From an uncultured bacterium (lineage in GTDB: Bacteria; Bacillota; Clostridia; Lachnospirales; Lachnospiraceae), in assembly GCA_946061355.1 (NCBI GenBank), contig CAMGRE010000044.1, forward strand, positions 1 through 13,533: a DNA stretch of 13,533 nucleotides, written 5' to 3'. How positions within the stretch are numbered: the stretch's first letter is position 1; the number at the start of each line of letters is the position of its first letter. Under the pieces are notes generated by a model. That model saw nothing but the letters and a program-made list of their open reading frames with translations, had not been told where the DNA came from and ran no database searches. This document shows positions 1-7,956 of the stretch, piece by piece. The translations under genes were made by a program, and so were the position numbers.

Positions 1-1
1 C

Positions 2-1648
2 AAGAGTTTTCTGGACACAACCGGCAGCGGAACGGGCGATGTACGGGGCATTATCTCAAAACTGGATTACCTGAAAACACTGGGGGTGGATATCATCTGG
101 CTCTCCCCATGCTACTGCTCCCCTCTGGCGGATCAGAGCTATGATATTTCCGATTATTACAATATCGATCCCCGCTTTGGCACGATGGAGGATATGGACA
201 CGCTTTTAAGCGAGGCAAAGAAGCGCGATATGTATATCCTGATGGATCTTGTCGTAAACCACTGCTCCGACGAGCACCCGTGGTTTCAGCAGGCGCTTGC
301 GGATCCCGACGGAAAATACGGCAACTATTTCTATATGGAAGACGCTGTCGACGGTCATGCACCCAATAACTGGCGCTCCTACTTCGGCGGAAGCTGCTGG
401 GAACCGATCCCCGGCACCGACAAATACTATTTCCATGCGTTTCATAAGAAACAACCCGATCTCAACTGGGAAAATCCCGAGGTGAGGGAGGAAATCTACC
501 GGATGATGAACTGGTGGCTGGAAAAGGGGCTCGCCGGATTCCGCATCGACGCCATCATCAATATCAAGAAAGCGCTTCCTTTCACGAAATACAACTATCC
601 CGCAGACAGACCGGACGGTCTTGTCCGCGTCACAAGGATGTTGGAGGATGCCGTCGGCGTTACCGATTTCCTGAACGAAATGCGGGATCGCACCTTCGCA
701 AAATATGACGCTTTTTCCGTTGGAGAAGTCTTTAACGAAAAGAAAGAGGATCTGCCTGCCTTTATCGGGGATGACGGCTGCTTCTCCACTATGTTTGATT
801 TTAACGAGACGATCTTTGGCGGCAGTGAGAAGGGATGGTATGACTGCACCCACATCACGCCGGAGGATTATAAGGAATGTGTATTCCGCTCCCAGAAAAA
901 TGCGGAGGGGATCGGTTTCCTGTCCAATATTATCGAAAACCATGATGAGCCGAGAGGCGTCAGCCGTTATATCCCCGCAGAGGATCTTTCGGACACCTCC
1001 AAGAAACTGCTGGCCACGATACAGTTTATGCTGAAAGGTCTGCCCTTTATCTATCAGGGGCAGGAGATCGGTATGGAGAATTTCCCGTTTACGTCCATCG
1101 ATCAGGTCAACGATATCAACACGAGAGATGAGTATGAGGTTGCGTTAAAGGCCGGCCTTTCTCCCGAGGAGGCACTGGCAGCCGTATCGTATTACAGCCG
1201 CGACAACGCGCGCACGCCCTTCCAGTGGGATGATTCCCCGAATGCCGGTTTTACCGGCGGGACTCCCTGGCTTCCGGTGAATCCCAATTATCGGACGATC
1301 AACGCACAGGCCCAGATCGAGGATCCTGATTCGGTATTTTCTTTTTACCAAAAACTGATCAGCCTGCGCAAGGATCCCACTTATGCGGAAACGATCATTT
1401 ACGGTGTACCCGAGCCCTACATGGCGGATACAAAAGGGCTGATGGCATTTTATCGGAGAGGTGAGGAGCAGACGCTGCTGGTACTCGCCAATTTCCAAAA
1501 AGAAGAGCAGGCTGTCAGCCTGCCCGCTCCTTACAAAAATGTCATATGCAATAATTATGATACTGTGGCTTTTGCGCCCGGATCCTCAGAGGGAAGTCCG
1601 TCGCAGATACAGTTAAAAAGTTATCAGGCTGTGGTGCTGGAGTTATAA
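2..1648 (+). CDS. GH13 alpha-glucosidase (oligo-1,6-glucosidase-like), 5' end missing
   Basis: This is a cytoplasmic glycoside hydrolase of family GH13 that should release glucose from the non-reducing end of short alpha-glucans. The frame is open from base 2, so the start lies outside the window; 548 residues are visible, and family members are usually about 560 long, so only about 20 are missing. Visible-residue positions: region I with DLVVNH near 82-87; region II GFRIDAI with the nucleophile Asp183; VGEVF with the acid/base Glu242; ENHDEPR with the transition-state Asp315. The residue after the nucleophile is Ala. In characterised relatives this site bears on alpha-1,6 (Val) versus alpha-1,4 (Thr or similar) preference, so the linkage cannot be assigned. 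No signal peptide can be judged. A terminator overlaps the stop codon. It converges on a second GH13 gene, which suggests an alpha-glucan utilisation locus. Family certain; substrate open. Confidence 0.93.
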   Translation, partial: KSFLDTTGSGTGDVRGIISKLDYLKTLGVDIIWLSPCYCSPLADQSYDISDYYNIDPRFGTMEDMDTLLSEAKKRDMYILMDLVVNHCSDEHPWFQQALADPDGKYGNYFYMEDAVDGHAPNNWRSYFGGSCWEPIPGTDKYYFHAFHKKQPDLNWENPEVREEIYRMMNWWLEKGLAGFRIDAIINIKKALPFTKYNYPADRPDGLVRVTRMLEDAVGVTDFLNEMRDRTFAKYDAFSVGEVFNEKKEDLPAFIGDDGCFSTMFDFNETIFGGSEKGWYDCTHITPEDYKECVFRSQKNAEGIGFLSNIIENHDEPRGVSRYIPAEDLSDTSKKLLATIQFMLKGLPFIYQGQEIGMENFPFTSIDQVNDINTRDEYEVALKAGLSPEEALAAVSYYSRDNARTPFQWDDSPNAGFTGGTPWLPVNPNYRTINAQAQIEDPDSVFSFYQKLISLRKDPTYAETIIYGVPEPYMADTKGLMAFYRRGEEQTLLVLANFQKEEQAVSLPAPYKNVICNNYDTVAFAPGSSEGSPSQIQLKSYQAVVLEL

Positions 1649-1667
1649 ACTCCGGCACCTTTTGTTT
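1633..1667 (+). terminator. Rho-independent terminator of the alpha-glucosidase gene
   Basis: An 11-bp stem with one G·U pair (1633-1643 with 1649-1659) encloses a 5-nt loop and is followed by TTTTG. The loop holds the TAA stop codon, so the last codons of the enzyme form the left arm. On the other strand the A-rich flank gives no good U tract, so it should act mainly on the plus strand. Confidence 0.8.
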
Positions 1668-1701
1668 CTGACAACAAAGAGTTCGAAACGCGTACTTTCT
1701 A

Positions 1702-3834
1702 TTACTTGAACAGCACAAATTTCTTCTTTAACTTCTCTTTTTTATGCTTACAAATGAGTGCCGATGTCGGCGGCAGCTTCAATGTCACTTTTCCCGATTT
1801 TAACGGATAATACTTCGGCTCCGTGGCATATCCCGCATCGGATGTCAGCATAATCTGCTCCAGAATCGCTTCCTTCGGAACACCCGCCTCCCAGACACTG
1901 AATTCCTTCGTAATCTCATTCGGATTGTTATTGATAAATACCAGCGTCTGCTCATCCTCGAGGAAACGCCCGTAGGAGATCACGTTATAGTCGCTGTCAA
2001 GTTCCTTTAAGGAACCTGTCTTCAGTTCCGGATTTGCTTTATGGATCCGGATCATTTCTTTATGGAAATTGATCAACTCCTGATCTTCATGTCCCCACGG
2101 ATAGGTACGGCGATTGTCCGGATCCGTAAATCCGCAGACACCTGCTTCATCCCCGTAATAGACCGTAGGTGCACCCGGCCAGGTCATCTGGATCGCAACG
2201 GCCTCGCGGAATACCGCCTTATTGATTCCCTCTTCCGCCGCCTTCGGTCCCAAATTGTTGGTTCGCCCCACTCTCCGGTTCGTCCTTGTCAAAAAGCGGG
2301 AATGGTCATGATTTGACAACTCATTCATAGCCACCTGGAGAGACGGCATCGTGAAATTCGCCGTGTGATATTTCATGGCGCCCCAGAAGCTGTCCGCATT
2401 GCCGTACAGATCCTGTCTGCAGTCATCGCTATGCTTCTCCATTCCCGTCAGGAACCATGACACAGGCTCCAGGAAAGCGTCATAATTCATGACAGAATCC
2501 CACTCATTGCCTCTCAGCCAGCTCTCCGGATTGCCGTAATGCTCCGCCAGAATGATCGCATTGGGATTTGCCTGTTTGACCGCCTTACGGAAATCCTTCC
2601 AGAACTGATGGTTAAATTCCGGACTGTGCCCCAGATCCGCCGCGACGTCCAGACGCCAGCCATCCGCACAATACGGCTCTGACACCCATTTCCTTCCGAT
2701 CTGCAGCACATATTCATAGAGCGCTCTTGAATTCTCATAGTTCAGCTTGGGAAGCGTATCATGCCCCCACCAGCCATCGTAAGTGGAATTATAAGGCCAC
2801 TTATCCTGTTCATAAAAATGGAAATAGTCATGATAAGGACTGTTCTGATCGACATACGCCCCTTTCGCATAACCCGGCGCATTCTCATAAATGCGTTCAC
2901 GATCCAGCCATTTATGGAAAGAACCGCAGTGATTGAACACGCCGTCCAGGATCACCTTCATCCCCTGTCGATGAATCTCTTTCACCAGCTTGATAAAAAG
3001 CTCATTGCCCGCCTCCAGGTTCCGTTTGTCCGTCACGCGGTTGATATAGCGGGTCGCCAGCCGGTTCTCCTTGGTCCCTTCCGGAAGGAGCTCTCCCTCA
3101 TCATACACGATCTTCCCGTAATGAGGATCCACATAGTCATAATCCTGAATATCGTATTTGTGATTGGACGGGGAGACAAAAATCGGATTGAGGTAAATGA
3201 CCTCCACGCCGAGATCCTTCAGATAATCCAGTTTGTCCATCACGCCCTGCAGATCACCGCCATAGAATTTGCGCACGTCCATGCTGTCAGGATAGGTATT
3301 CCAATCGTCCACCTGCACTACCGGCTCATTGATATAGCAGTACTCTCCGCTCTTCACATCATTGTCCGGATCTCCATTGCAGAACCGGTCCACAAAGATC
3401 TGGTACATAACGGCGCCCTTTGCCCAGTCGGGCGTCTTAAATCCCGGATAAATATGAAAATTGTAATGCTCATCCCTATCCTTTGCCACACCTCTCAGAT
3501 CATAGAAGCATACGATACTTCCTGTCTGAACTTCAAAATAATAGGAGAGCGCCACATTCTCCATCTGGATTTCCGTCGCATAATAATCGAAGTTTTCATC
3601 CGACGATTCCTTGAACATCATCTCTCTCTGACCGTTACAGAGAAAGAACACCCTGTCCACATTATCCTTTGCTGTCCGGAAACGGATCGTGACACGTTCA
3701 TAGGCCGCCGGCTCGGAAGGTATCACATAGTTTTCGGTCGTATCGGTAAAGAGCGCCTTCTTTTTCAGAATAGGGCGCATGCTTGCAATATACTCCTGCT
3801 GTTTCTGTGCTCTTAGGAAACGTTCAAAATCCAT
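1702..3834 (-). CDS. GH13 neopullulanase/cyclomaltodextrinase-like alpha-glucan hydrolase
   Basis: A 710-residue GH13 enzyme, probably cytoplasmic because no signal peptide is visible. It should hydrolyse maltodextrins, cyclodextrins or pullulan fragments. Residues 1-130 look like an N-terminal beta-sandwich of the CBM34 or a related type, with sequences such as VTIRFRT. The barrel starts at AVMYQIFVDRF (141-151). GH13 motifs: DGVFNH (297-302), GWRLDVA with the nucleophile Asp396, ILAEHYG with the acid Glu431, and LSNHD with Asp510. The C-terminal beta domain (about 610-695) ends in a Lys-rich tail. The ATG follows a GGGAAGATGGG stretch that can serve as ribosome binding site. It lies downstream of ftsH but is separated by a strong terminator, so it is probably its own unit. 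The exact substrate cannot be read from sequence; amylopullulanase-like activity is an alternative. Confidence 0.92.
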   Translation of the reverse strand: MDFERFLRAQKQQEYIASMRPILKKKALFTDTTENYVIPSEPAAYERVTIRFRTAKDNVDRVFFLCNGQREMMFKESSDENFDYYATEIQMENVALSYYFEVQTGSIVCFYDLRGVAKDRDEHYNFHIYPGFKTPDWAKGAVMYQIFVDRFCNGDPDNDVKSGEYCYINEPVVQVDDWNTYPDSMDVRKFYGGDLQGVMDKLDYLKDLGVEVIYLNPIFVSPSNHKYDIQDYDYVDPHYGKIVYDEGELLPEGTKENRLATRYINRVTDKRNLEAGNELFIKLVKEIHRQGMKVILDGVFNHCGSFHKWLDRERIYENAPGYAKGAYVDQNSPYHDYFHFYEQDKWPYNSTYDGWWGHDTLPKLNYENSRALYEYVLQIGRKWVSEPYCADGWRLDVAADLGHSPEFNHQFWKDFRKAVKQANPNAIILAEHYGNPESWLRGNEWDSVMNYDAFLEPVSWFLTGMEKHSDDCRQDLYGNADSFWGAMKYHTANFTMPSLQVAMNELSNHDHSRFLTRTNRRVGRTNNLGPKAAEEGINKAVFREAVAIQMTWPGAPTVYYGDEAGVCGFTDPDNRRTYPWGHEDQELINFHKEMIRIHKANPELKTGSLKELDSDYNVISYGRFLEDEQTLVFINNNPNEITKEFSVWEAGVPKEAILEQIMLTSDAGYATEPKYYPLKSGKVTLKLPPTSALICKHKKEKLKKKFVLFK

Positions 3835-3875
3835 TATCCCATCTTCCCTCTCACATAAAAATCTAGTCCTTTATT

Positions 3876-3904
3876 ATTATACTAGAATTACCTTAAAATG
3901 GATA
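3876..3904 (-). promoter_or_regulatory. Candidate promoter of the neopullulanase-like gene
   Basis: A perfect TATAAT (3881..3876) lies about 40 bases before the ATG. At 17-bp spacing the -35 position reads TATCCA, only 3 of 6 to TTGACA, which would fit an activator-dependent promoter. The -10 box is flanked by a small palindrome, CTAGT (3863-3867) and ACTAG (3881-3885), that could be an operator. Weak evidence. Confidence 0.4.
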
Positions 3905-3920
3905 GTTATTTTTGGACAGT

Positions 3921-3955
3921 AAAAAAGACAGCCATTTCGGTCTGCTGTCTTTTTT
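3921..3955. terminator. Symmetrical (bidirectional) Rho-independent terminator
   Basis: A perfect 12-bp inverted repeat (3921-3932 with 3944-3955) encloses an 11-nt loop. The arms start with six A and end with six T, so either strand gives a stem followed by U residues. On the minus strand it would stop transcripts from ftsH or from the candidate promoter at 4026-4054 before the amylase gene. Confidence 0.88.
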
Positions 3956-4025
3956 AGAGAAGGTATTTCTTTCTTATGGGGTATAGCAAAAACTATATAA
4001 TGTATTGGGGGGGGTTACAAGTAGT

Positions 4026-4054
4026 ATAATATCAGAGCATACATAAAATGTAAA
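4026..4054 (-). promoter_or_regulatory. Candidate vegetative promoter downstream of ftsH
   Basis: TTTACA (4054..4049) and TATTAT (4031..4026) are separated by exactly 17 bp, each 5 of 6 to consensus. Transcription would begin near 4018 and meet the terminator at 3921-3955 after about 100 nt. It could make a small RNA or an attenuated leader of the amylase gene. In AT-rich DNA such matches also arise by chance. Confidence 0.4.
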
Positions 4055-4122
4055 TATTCGCAATTCACAAATTTTACAAAATCGTTCCCTTGTTTTTGTT
4101 GAAATTATACAAAACCTGTCGT

Positions 4123-5961
4123 TTATGCTTCCCCTGCAGTCTCTTTTTCCTTTTCAAAGAGGGCTTCAAATTCATCTCTCGTGATCTTTTCCTTTTCGAT
4201 CAGAAGAGCGGCACAGCTGTGCAGGATATCCATATGCTCCTCGATCTTTTCTTTCGCCTTGCGGTAGCACTCGTCGATGATACCTTTTACTTCCTCATCG
4301 ATCGCACCCGCAACAGCTTCACTATGACTTCTGGTATGTGCCAGATCCCGGCCAATAAACACTTCGTCATCATCGTCATCATAATTGATTACACCGATAT
4401 TTTCGGACATACCGAACCGTGTCACCATCTTTCTTGCAACCTTGGTCGCTTTCTTGATATCGCTGGAGGCGCCTGTGGTGATATCGTCACTTCCGAAGAT
4501 CAGCTCCTCGGCAATACGTCCGCCGAGTGATACCATGATATCCTGCTTCATTCGATTCTTGGTACGGAACATGTCGTCCCGCTCCGGCAGCGGCATCGTA
4601 TAGCCTGCCGCTCCCACTCCCGTAGGGATGATTGATACGGTGTATACCGGATCCATATCCGGCAGCACATGGAACAGGATCGCATGTCCCGCCTCGTGAT
4701 AAGCAGTGATCTTCTTCTCCTGATCAGAGATAATACGGCTCTTTTTCTCCGATCCGATCCCGACTTTCACAAATGCTTTCTTGATATCTTCCTGTCTGAT
4801 ATAGTTGCGGTCCTCTTTTGCCGCTATGATCGCCGCTTCATTCAACAGATTCTCCAGATCGGCTCCGGTGAAGCCCGCTGTTGTCTGGGCGATCTGTTTT
4901 AAGTCCACATCATCCGACAGAGGCTTATTTCTGGCATGGAGCTTCAGGATATCCTCTCTGCCGCCGACATCCGGTGCACCCACACTGATCTTGCGGTCAA
5001 ATCGTCCGGGACGTAAGATCGCCGGATCAAGAATATCCACGCGGTTGGTCGCCGCCATCACGATAATCCCTTCATTCACGCCAAAACCGTCCATCTCCAC
5101 AAGCAGCTGATTGAGCGTCTGCTCTCTCTCATCATGTCCGCCGCCCATACCGGTACCACGGCGTCTTGCCACGGCATCAATCTCATCGATAAACACGATA
5201 CAGGGAGAGTTCTTCTTGGCATCCTGGAACAGATCCCTGACTCTGGAAGCGCCCACACCCACAAACATCTCAACGAAATCCGAACCTGATATACTGAAGA
5301 AAGGAACATTCGCCTCACCGGCGATCGCCTTTGCCAACAATGTCTTACCGGTTCCGGGAGGTCCTTCCAGAAGCACTCCCTTCGGGATCCTGGCGCCCAC
5401 CTTCGTAAACTTTGCAGGCTCCTTCAGGAACTCTACGATCTCCTCGAGTTCTTCCTTCTCTTCCTTCAGGCCGGCAACCTCTTTCAGGGTTATTTTCCCA
5501 TCACCGATGGAGAGTCTGGCCCGGCTCTTGCCGAAATTTGCCATCTTCCCACCGCCGCCTCCGGCATTCTGGGCGTTCATCATCACGAAGAAGAACACGC
5601 CTATGATCAGTACGATCAGCATCGGAAGCATGGAAGAAATGAACCAGTTCTCCTTCGGCACATTTTTCATTACAGGATCAATGTGATACTGTGCCAGAAG
5701 TGTCTCTGCCTCCTTCACATCCGACACATAGACAACCCTGCTCTGCCCGTCCTTCAGTGTGACACGGACGGCACCGGTGGGTGTCTCATTGTTCGGTTGT
5801 ATCACAGCCTGTGACACATTTCCTTCTTTCAGGTCATTCACCAGCTCTGCTTTTGTGTAGCTGTCATCCTTTTCACCCATCAGGCTGATGGCAAAGGTGG
5901 CAAACAAAAGAATGAGGATGGCGATAAAATACGCATTAAAGCTCTTGCCGTTCTTATTCAA
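4123..5961 (-). CDS. ftsH: ATP-dependent zinc metalloprotease FtsH
   Basis: Membrane-anchored AAA+ protease that extracts and degrades membrane and regulatory proteins as a hexamer. With the TTG start it has 612 residues. Domains: transmembrane helix about 11-27, extracytoplasmic domain about 30-105, second helix about 107-128, Gly-rich linker (134-138), then the AAA module with Walker A GPPGTGKT (200-207), pore motif FVG (233-235), Walker B IVFIDE (255-260) and arginine fingers near 317-323. The protease domain has HEAGH (422-426), with Asp501 as likely third zinc ligand. An acidic run of six Asp occurs at 528-533. I choose TTG at 5961 because AAAGGAG lies 8 nt before it; the in-frame GTG at 5991 gives a longer tail without a ribosome binding site. 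It lies closely downstream of hpt and is probably co-transcribed with tilS and hpt, as in many Firmicutes. Confidence 0.97.
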   Translation of the reverse strand: MNKNGKSFNAYFIAILILLFATFAISLMGEKDDSYTKAELVNDLKEGNVSQAVIQPNNETPTGAVRVTLKDGQSRVVYVSDVKEAETLLAQYHIDPVMKNVPKENWFISSMLPMLIVLIIGVFFFVMMNAQNAGGGGGKMANFGKSRARLSIGDGKITLKEVAGLKEEKEELEEIVEFLKEPAKFTKVGARIPKGVLLEGPPGTGKTLLAKAIAGEANVPFFSISGSDFVEMFVGVGASRVRDLFQDAKKNSPCIVFIDEIDAVARRRGTGMGGGHDEREQTLNQLLVEMDGFGVNEGIIVMAATNRVDILDPAILRPGRFDRKISVGAPDVGGREDILKLHARNKPLSDDVDLKQIAQTTAGFTGADLENLLNEAAIIAAKEDRNYIRQEDIKKAFVKVGIGSEKKSRIISDQEKKITAYHEAGHAILFHVLPDMDPVYTVSIIPTGVGAAGYTMPLPERDDMFRTKNRMKQDIMVSLGGRIAEELIFGSDDITTGASSDIKKATKVARKMVTRFGMSENIGVINYDDDDDEVFIGRDLAHTRSHSEAVAGAIDEEVKGIIDECYRKAKEKIEEHMDILHSCAALLIEKEKITRDEFEALFEKEKETAGEA

Positions 5962-5997
5962 TCCCTTTTCTCCTTTCGGTGTTGCACACACCGTTTC

Positions 5998-6522
5998 TTA
6001 GTCAAATTCCACTACGCCGATATAGGGAAGATTGCGGTATCTCTGATCATAGTCAAGACCGTATCCCACCACAAATTCATCGGGAATCTGAAATCCCGTA
6101 TAATCCACTTTCACATCGATGACACGTCTCTCCGGCTTATCGAGCAGGGTACAAAGCTTCATACTCTTAGGCCCTCTGTCTCGTAACATCTCCAACAGAT
6201 AGCTCAGGGTGCGTCCGGAATCCACGATATCCTCAATCACGATCACATTCTTATCCTTGAGCGGCTCATCGAGATCCTTGATGATCTTTACCACACCGCT
6301 GGATTTCGTCTCGCTGCCATAGCTTGATACCGACATGAAATCGAGCGACACCGGAACCGTGATGCGCTTTGCAAGTTCACACATAAAAAAACTGCCGCCC
6401 TTCAGTACACACACCAGATGTACCTGCTGTCCGGCATAATCTCTGCTGATCTGCTCACCGATCTCCTGAATCTTTGCATCTACTTCCTCTTCTGTCAACA
6501 ATACCCTGATTCTCTCAGCCAT
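5998..6522 (-). CDS. hpt: Hypoxanthine phosphoribosyltransferase
   Basis: Cytoplasmic purine-salvage enzyme that joins hypoxanthine (and usually guanine) to PRPP, giving IMP or GMP and pyrophosphate. The 174 residues match the usual bacterial length. Visible features: pyrophosphate loop LKGG (40-43), flexible loop SSYGS (66-70), the PRPP-binding motif IEDIVDSGRTL (96-106), Lys129 in LLDKPERR, and the purine-binding stretch FVVGYGLDYDQ (150-160). The ATG lies inside the last codons of tilS (8-bp overlap), with AGGAGG upstream within tilS, so translation is coupled. The tilS-hpt-ftsH order is conserved in Firmicutes, which supports the assignment. Nothing unusual was seen. Confidence 0.97.
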   Translation of the reverse strand: MAERIRVLLTEEEVDAKIQEIGEQISRDYAGQQVHLVCVLKGGSFFMCELAKRITVPVSLDFMSVSSYGSETKSSGVVKIIKDLDEPLKDKNVIVIEDIVDSGRTLSYLLEMLRDRGPKSMKLCTLLDKPERRVIDVKVDYTGFQIPDEFVVGYGLDYDQRYRNLPYIGVVEFD

Positions 6523-7921
6523 CGTAAGTTCCTCCTGTTATCTGTACTTCCAATATCGTCTTTGTCTGTTCGTCTATCTTATAATGCTCACTGATCCGAT
6601 GCCCGGCCACCCACAGAATGTGATTCCCGTCCGCCAATACCGGAAGTTGATCCCTCAGGCCTTTCGGAATCTTTTCCTCAATCAGATACTCTTTCAGTGA
6701 CTTTCGGTTCCCCTGTCCGTTGATGATCAGATAATCACCCGGCTTTCTCGTTCTGAGCACTAAAGATTCTACTATTTTATCATAATCAAACCATTTCGTA
6801 TACGTTTTTTGTGGAATATCTTTCCTGTTTTGTGCCCCCTCAATCGGGATAATCCCGGTCTTCAGGGCGCCGCCATACGGCAACTCCACCATCTCAGGCG
6901 GCTGCAGTTCCACATATAGCTCTTTCCTCTGCAATGTCTGACGCTCTGCAAGCACCACCTGATCGTACTCTCTGTATCCCTGCAGTCCGCCGGGAAGATC
7001 CACTCTCCTGTTGCCCTCCTGCAGGAAAAGATCATGGAGCGCCTGAATGTGGCACGCCGAGATATCTTTGCGGTGAGCTGTCATCTGTTCCACTGCAAGC
7101 AGCAGGATCTCTTTCTGCAAAAAGGAATCTTCCTTTAAAAAAGAAGAAACCGCCATCCGCAGCGTATTACCTTTCCGCTGTACACATCTGTCAAAAGCCT
7201 GTCGCGCATTTTTCCGGATATATTCGTGCGCCTCCGTCAGCATGACAGACATGTCATAAATGTGTTCTCCCGCCCGACTACTGATATGATCCTCAGCATA
7301 CTGCAGAATATGATGGCGGATCCTGTTTCTTGTATAAGTATCTTCATTGTTGGTCCGGTCTATGCAATAACGGATCTGCCTTTTCGCAAGATAGGATTCG
7401 ATCTCCTCACGACTCACACACAGAAGCGGGCGGATCACATTTTCCCGCACGGGACGGATTCCCGTCAGGCCCGCAAGCCCTGTCCCCCGGAACAGATGAA
7501 AGAGAATTGTCTCTGCATTATCGTTCTGATTGTGAGCAACTGCAATCTTCCCATGTTCTTTGTCCGCGCCTGACGCTTCCACCGTTTCCCGGAAAGCCTG
7601 GTACCGCAGTTCTCTCCCCGCTTCCTCCTCAGAAATGCCCTTTGCGGCAGCGTATTGTTTCACATCATATTCCACATAGCGGAAATCGCAGCCCAGCCTC
7701 CTGCAGAGCTCCTCCACAAAGGCTGCATCGTGTCCTGCCTCTTCCCGGATCCTGTGATTGACATGCACCACGGTCAGTTCAAACGGGATCTCTTTCTGCA
7801 ATTCACGCAAAATAAGGAGCAGACAGACGGAATCTGCCCCTCCGGAAACGCCTGCTGCCACGAAATCTCCCGGCTGCAGCATCTGATTCTGCTCCACAAA
7901 CCGTTTCACCTTGTCAATCAT
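6515..7921 (-). CDS. tilS: tRNA(Ile)-lysidine synthase TilS
   Basis: Essential cytoplasmic enzyme that uses ATP and lysine to convert C34 of the CAU-anticodon tRNA-Ile to lysidine, so that it reads AUA. It has 468 residues. The N-terminal N-type ATP pyrophosphatase fold shows the P-loop SGGADS (26-31) and VAHNQNDNAET (128-138). A middle helical part follows, and the C-terminal TilS domain contains RKPGDYL (392-398), KSLKEYLIEEKIP (407-419) and WVAGHRISEHYKI (437-449). I choose ATG 7921 because its N-terminus aligns with the Bacillus pattern MxxVxxF...VGVSGG. It has no ribosome binding site; Met14, with GGAG about 8 nt before it, is a possible but shorter start. A promoter candidate ends just before the ATG, so the message may be leaderless. 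Confidence 0.95.
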   Translation of the reverse strand: MIDKVKRFVEQNQMLQPGDFVAAGVSGGADSVCLLLILRELQKEIPFELTVVHVNHRIREEAGHDAAFVEELCRRLGCDFRYVEYDVKQYAAAKGISEEEAGRELRYQAFRETVEASGADKEHGKIAVAHNQNDNAETILFHLFRGTGLAGLTGIRPVRENVIRPLLCVSREEIESYLAKRQIRYCIDRTNNEDTYTRNRIRHHILQYAEDHISSRAGEHIYDMSVMLTEAHEYIRKNARQAFDRCVQRKGNTLRMAVSSFLKEDSFLQKEILLLAVEQMTAHRKDISACHIQALHDLFLQEGNRRVDLPGGLQGYREYDQVVLAERQTLQRKELYVELQPPEMVELPYGGALKTGIIPIEGAQNRKDIPQKTYTKWFDYDKIVESLVLRTRKPGDYLIINGQGNRKSLKEYLIEEKIPKGLRDQLPVLADGNHILWVAGHRISEHYKIDEQTKTILEVQITGGTYDG

Positions 7922-7927
7922 AGTCTT

Positions 7928-7956
7928 ACTATAATCAATTTTCAGACCAAAATCAA
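7928..7956 (-). promoter_or_regulatory. Candidate promoter of tilS-hpt-ftsH, possibly giving a leaderless mRNA
   Basis: TTGATT (7956..7951, overlapping the spoIIE stop codon) and TATAGT (7933..7928) stand exactly 17 bp apart, 4 of 6 and 5 of 6 to consensus. The start point predicted 7 nt after the -10 box falls on the A of the tilS ATG at 7921. This agrees with the lack of a ribosome binding site there. Confidence 0.42.

Larger units (their letters stand above)
3835..4122. other. AT-rich intergenic region between ftsH and the GH13 gene
   Basis: These 288 bases hold no convincing gene. Visible content: a -10 box for the amylase gene, a 12-bp symmetrical terminator, a G8 run at 4007-4014, and a candidate minus-strand promoter at 4026-4054. 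Short open frames here have no ribosome binding site. Confidence 0.7.

Noticed and set aside
2761..3816. A 351-codon open frame on the plus strand opposite the neopullulanase-like gene
   Set aside because: It lies wholly antisense to a clear GH13 enzyme, has no ribosome binding site, and its Ile/His/Arg-rich translation shows no domain. It is a codon-bias shadow.
5111..5686. A 191-codon plus-strand open frame opposite ftsH
   Set aside because: Antisense to the highly conserved AAA module, Ser/Pro-rich, with no ribosome binding site.
5962..5991. Longer ftsH N-terminus starting from GTG at 5991
   Set aside because: AAAGGAG lies within this stretch at the right distance for TTG 5961, and none precedes the GTG.
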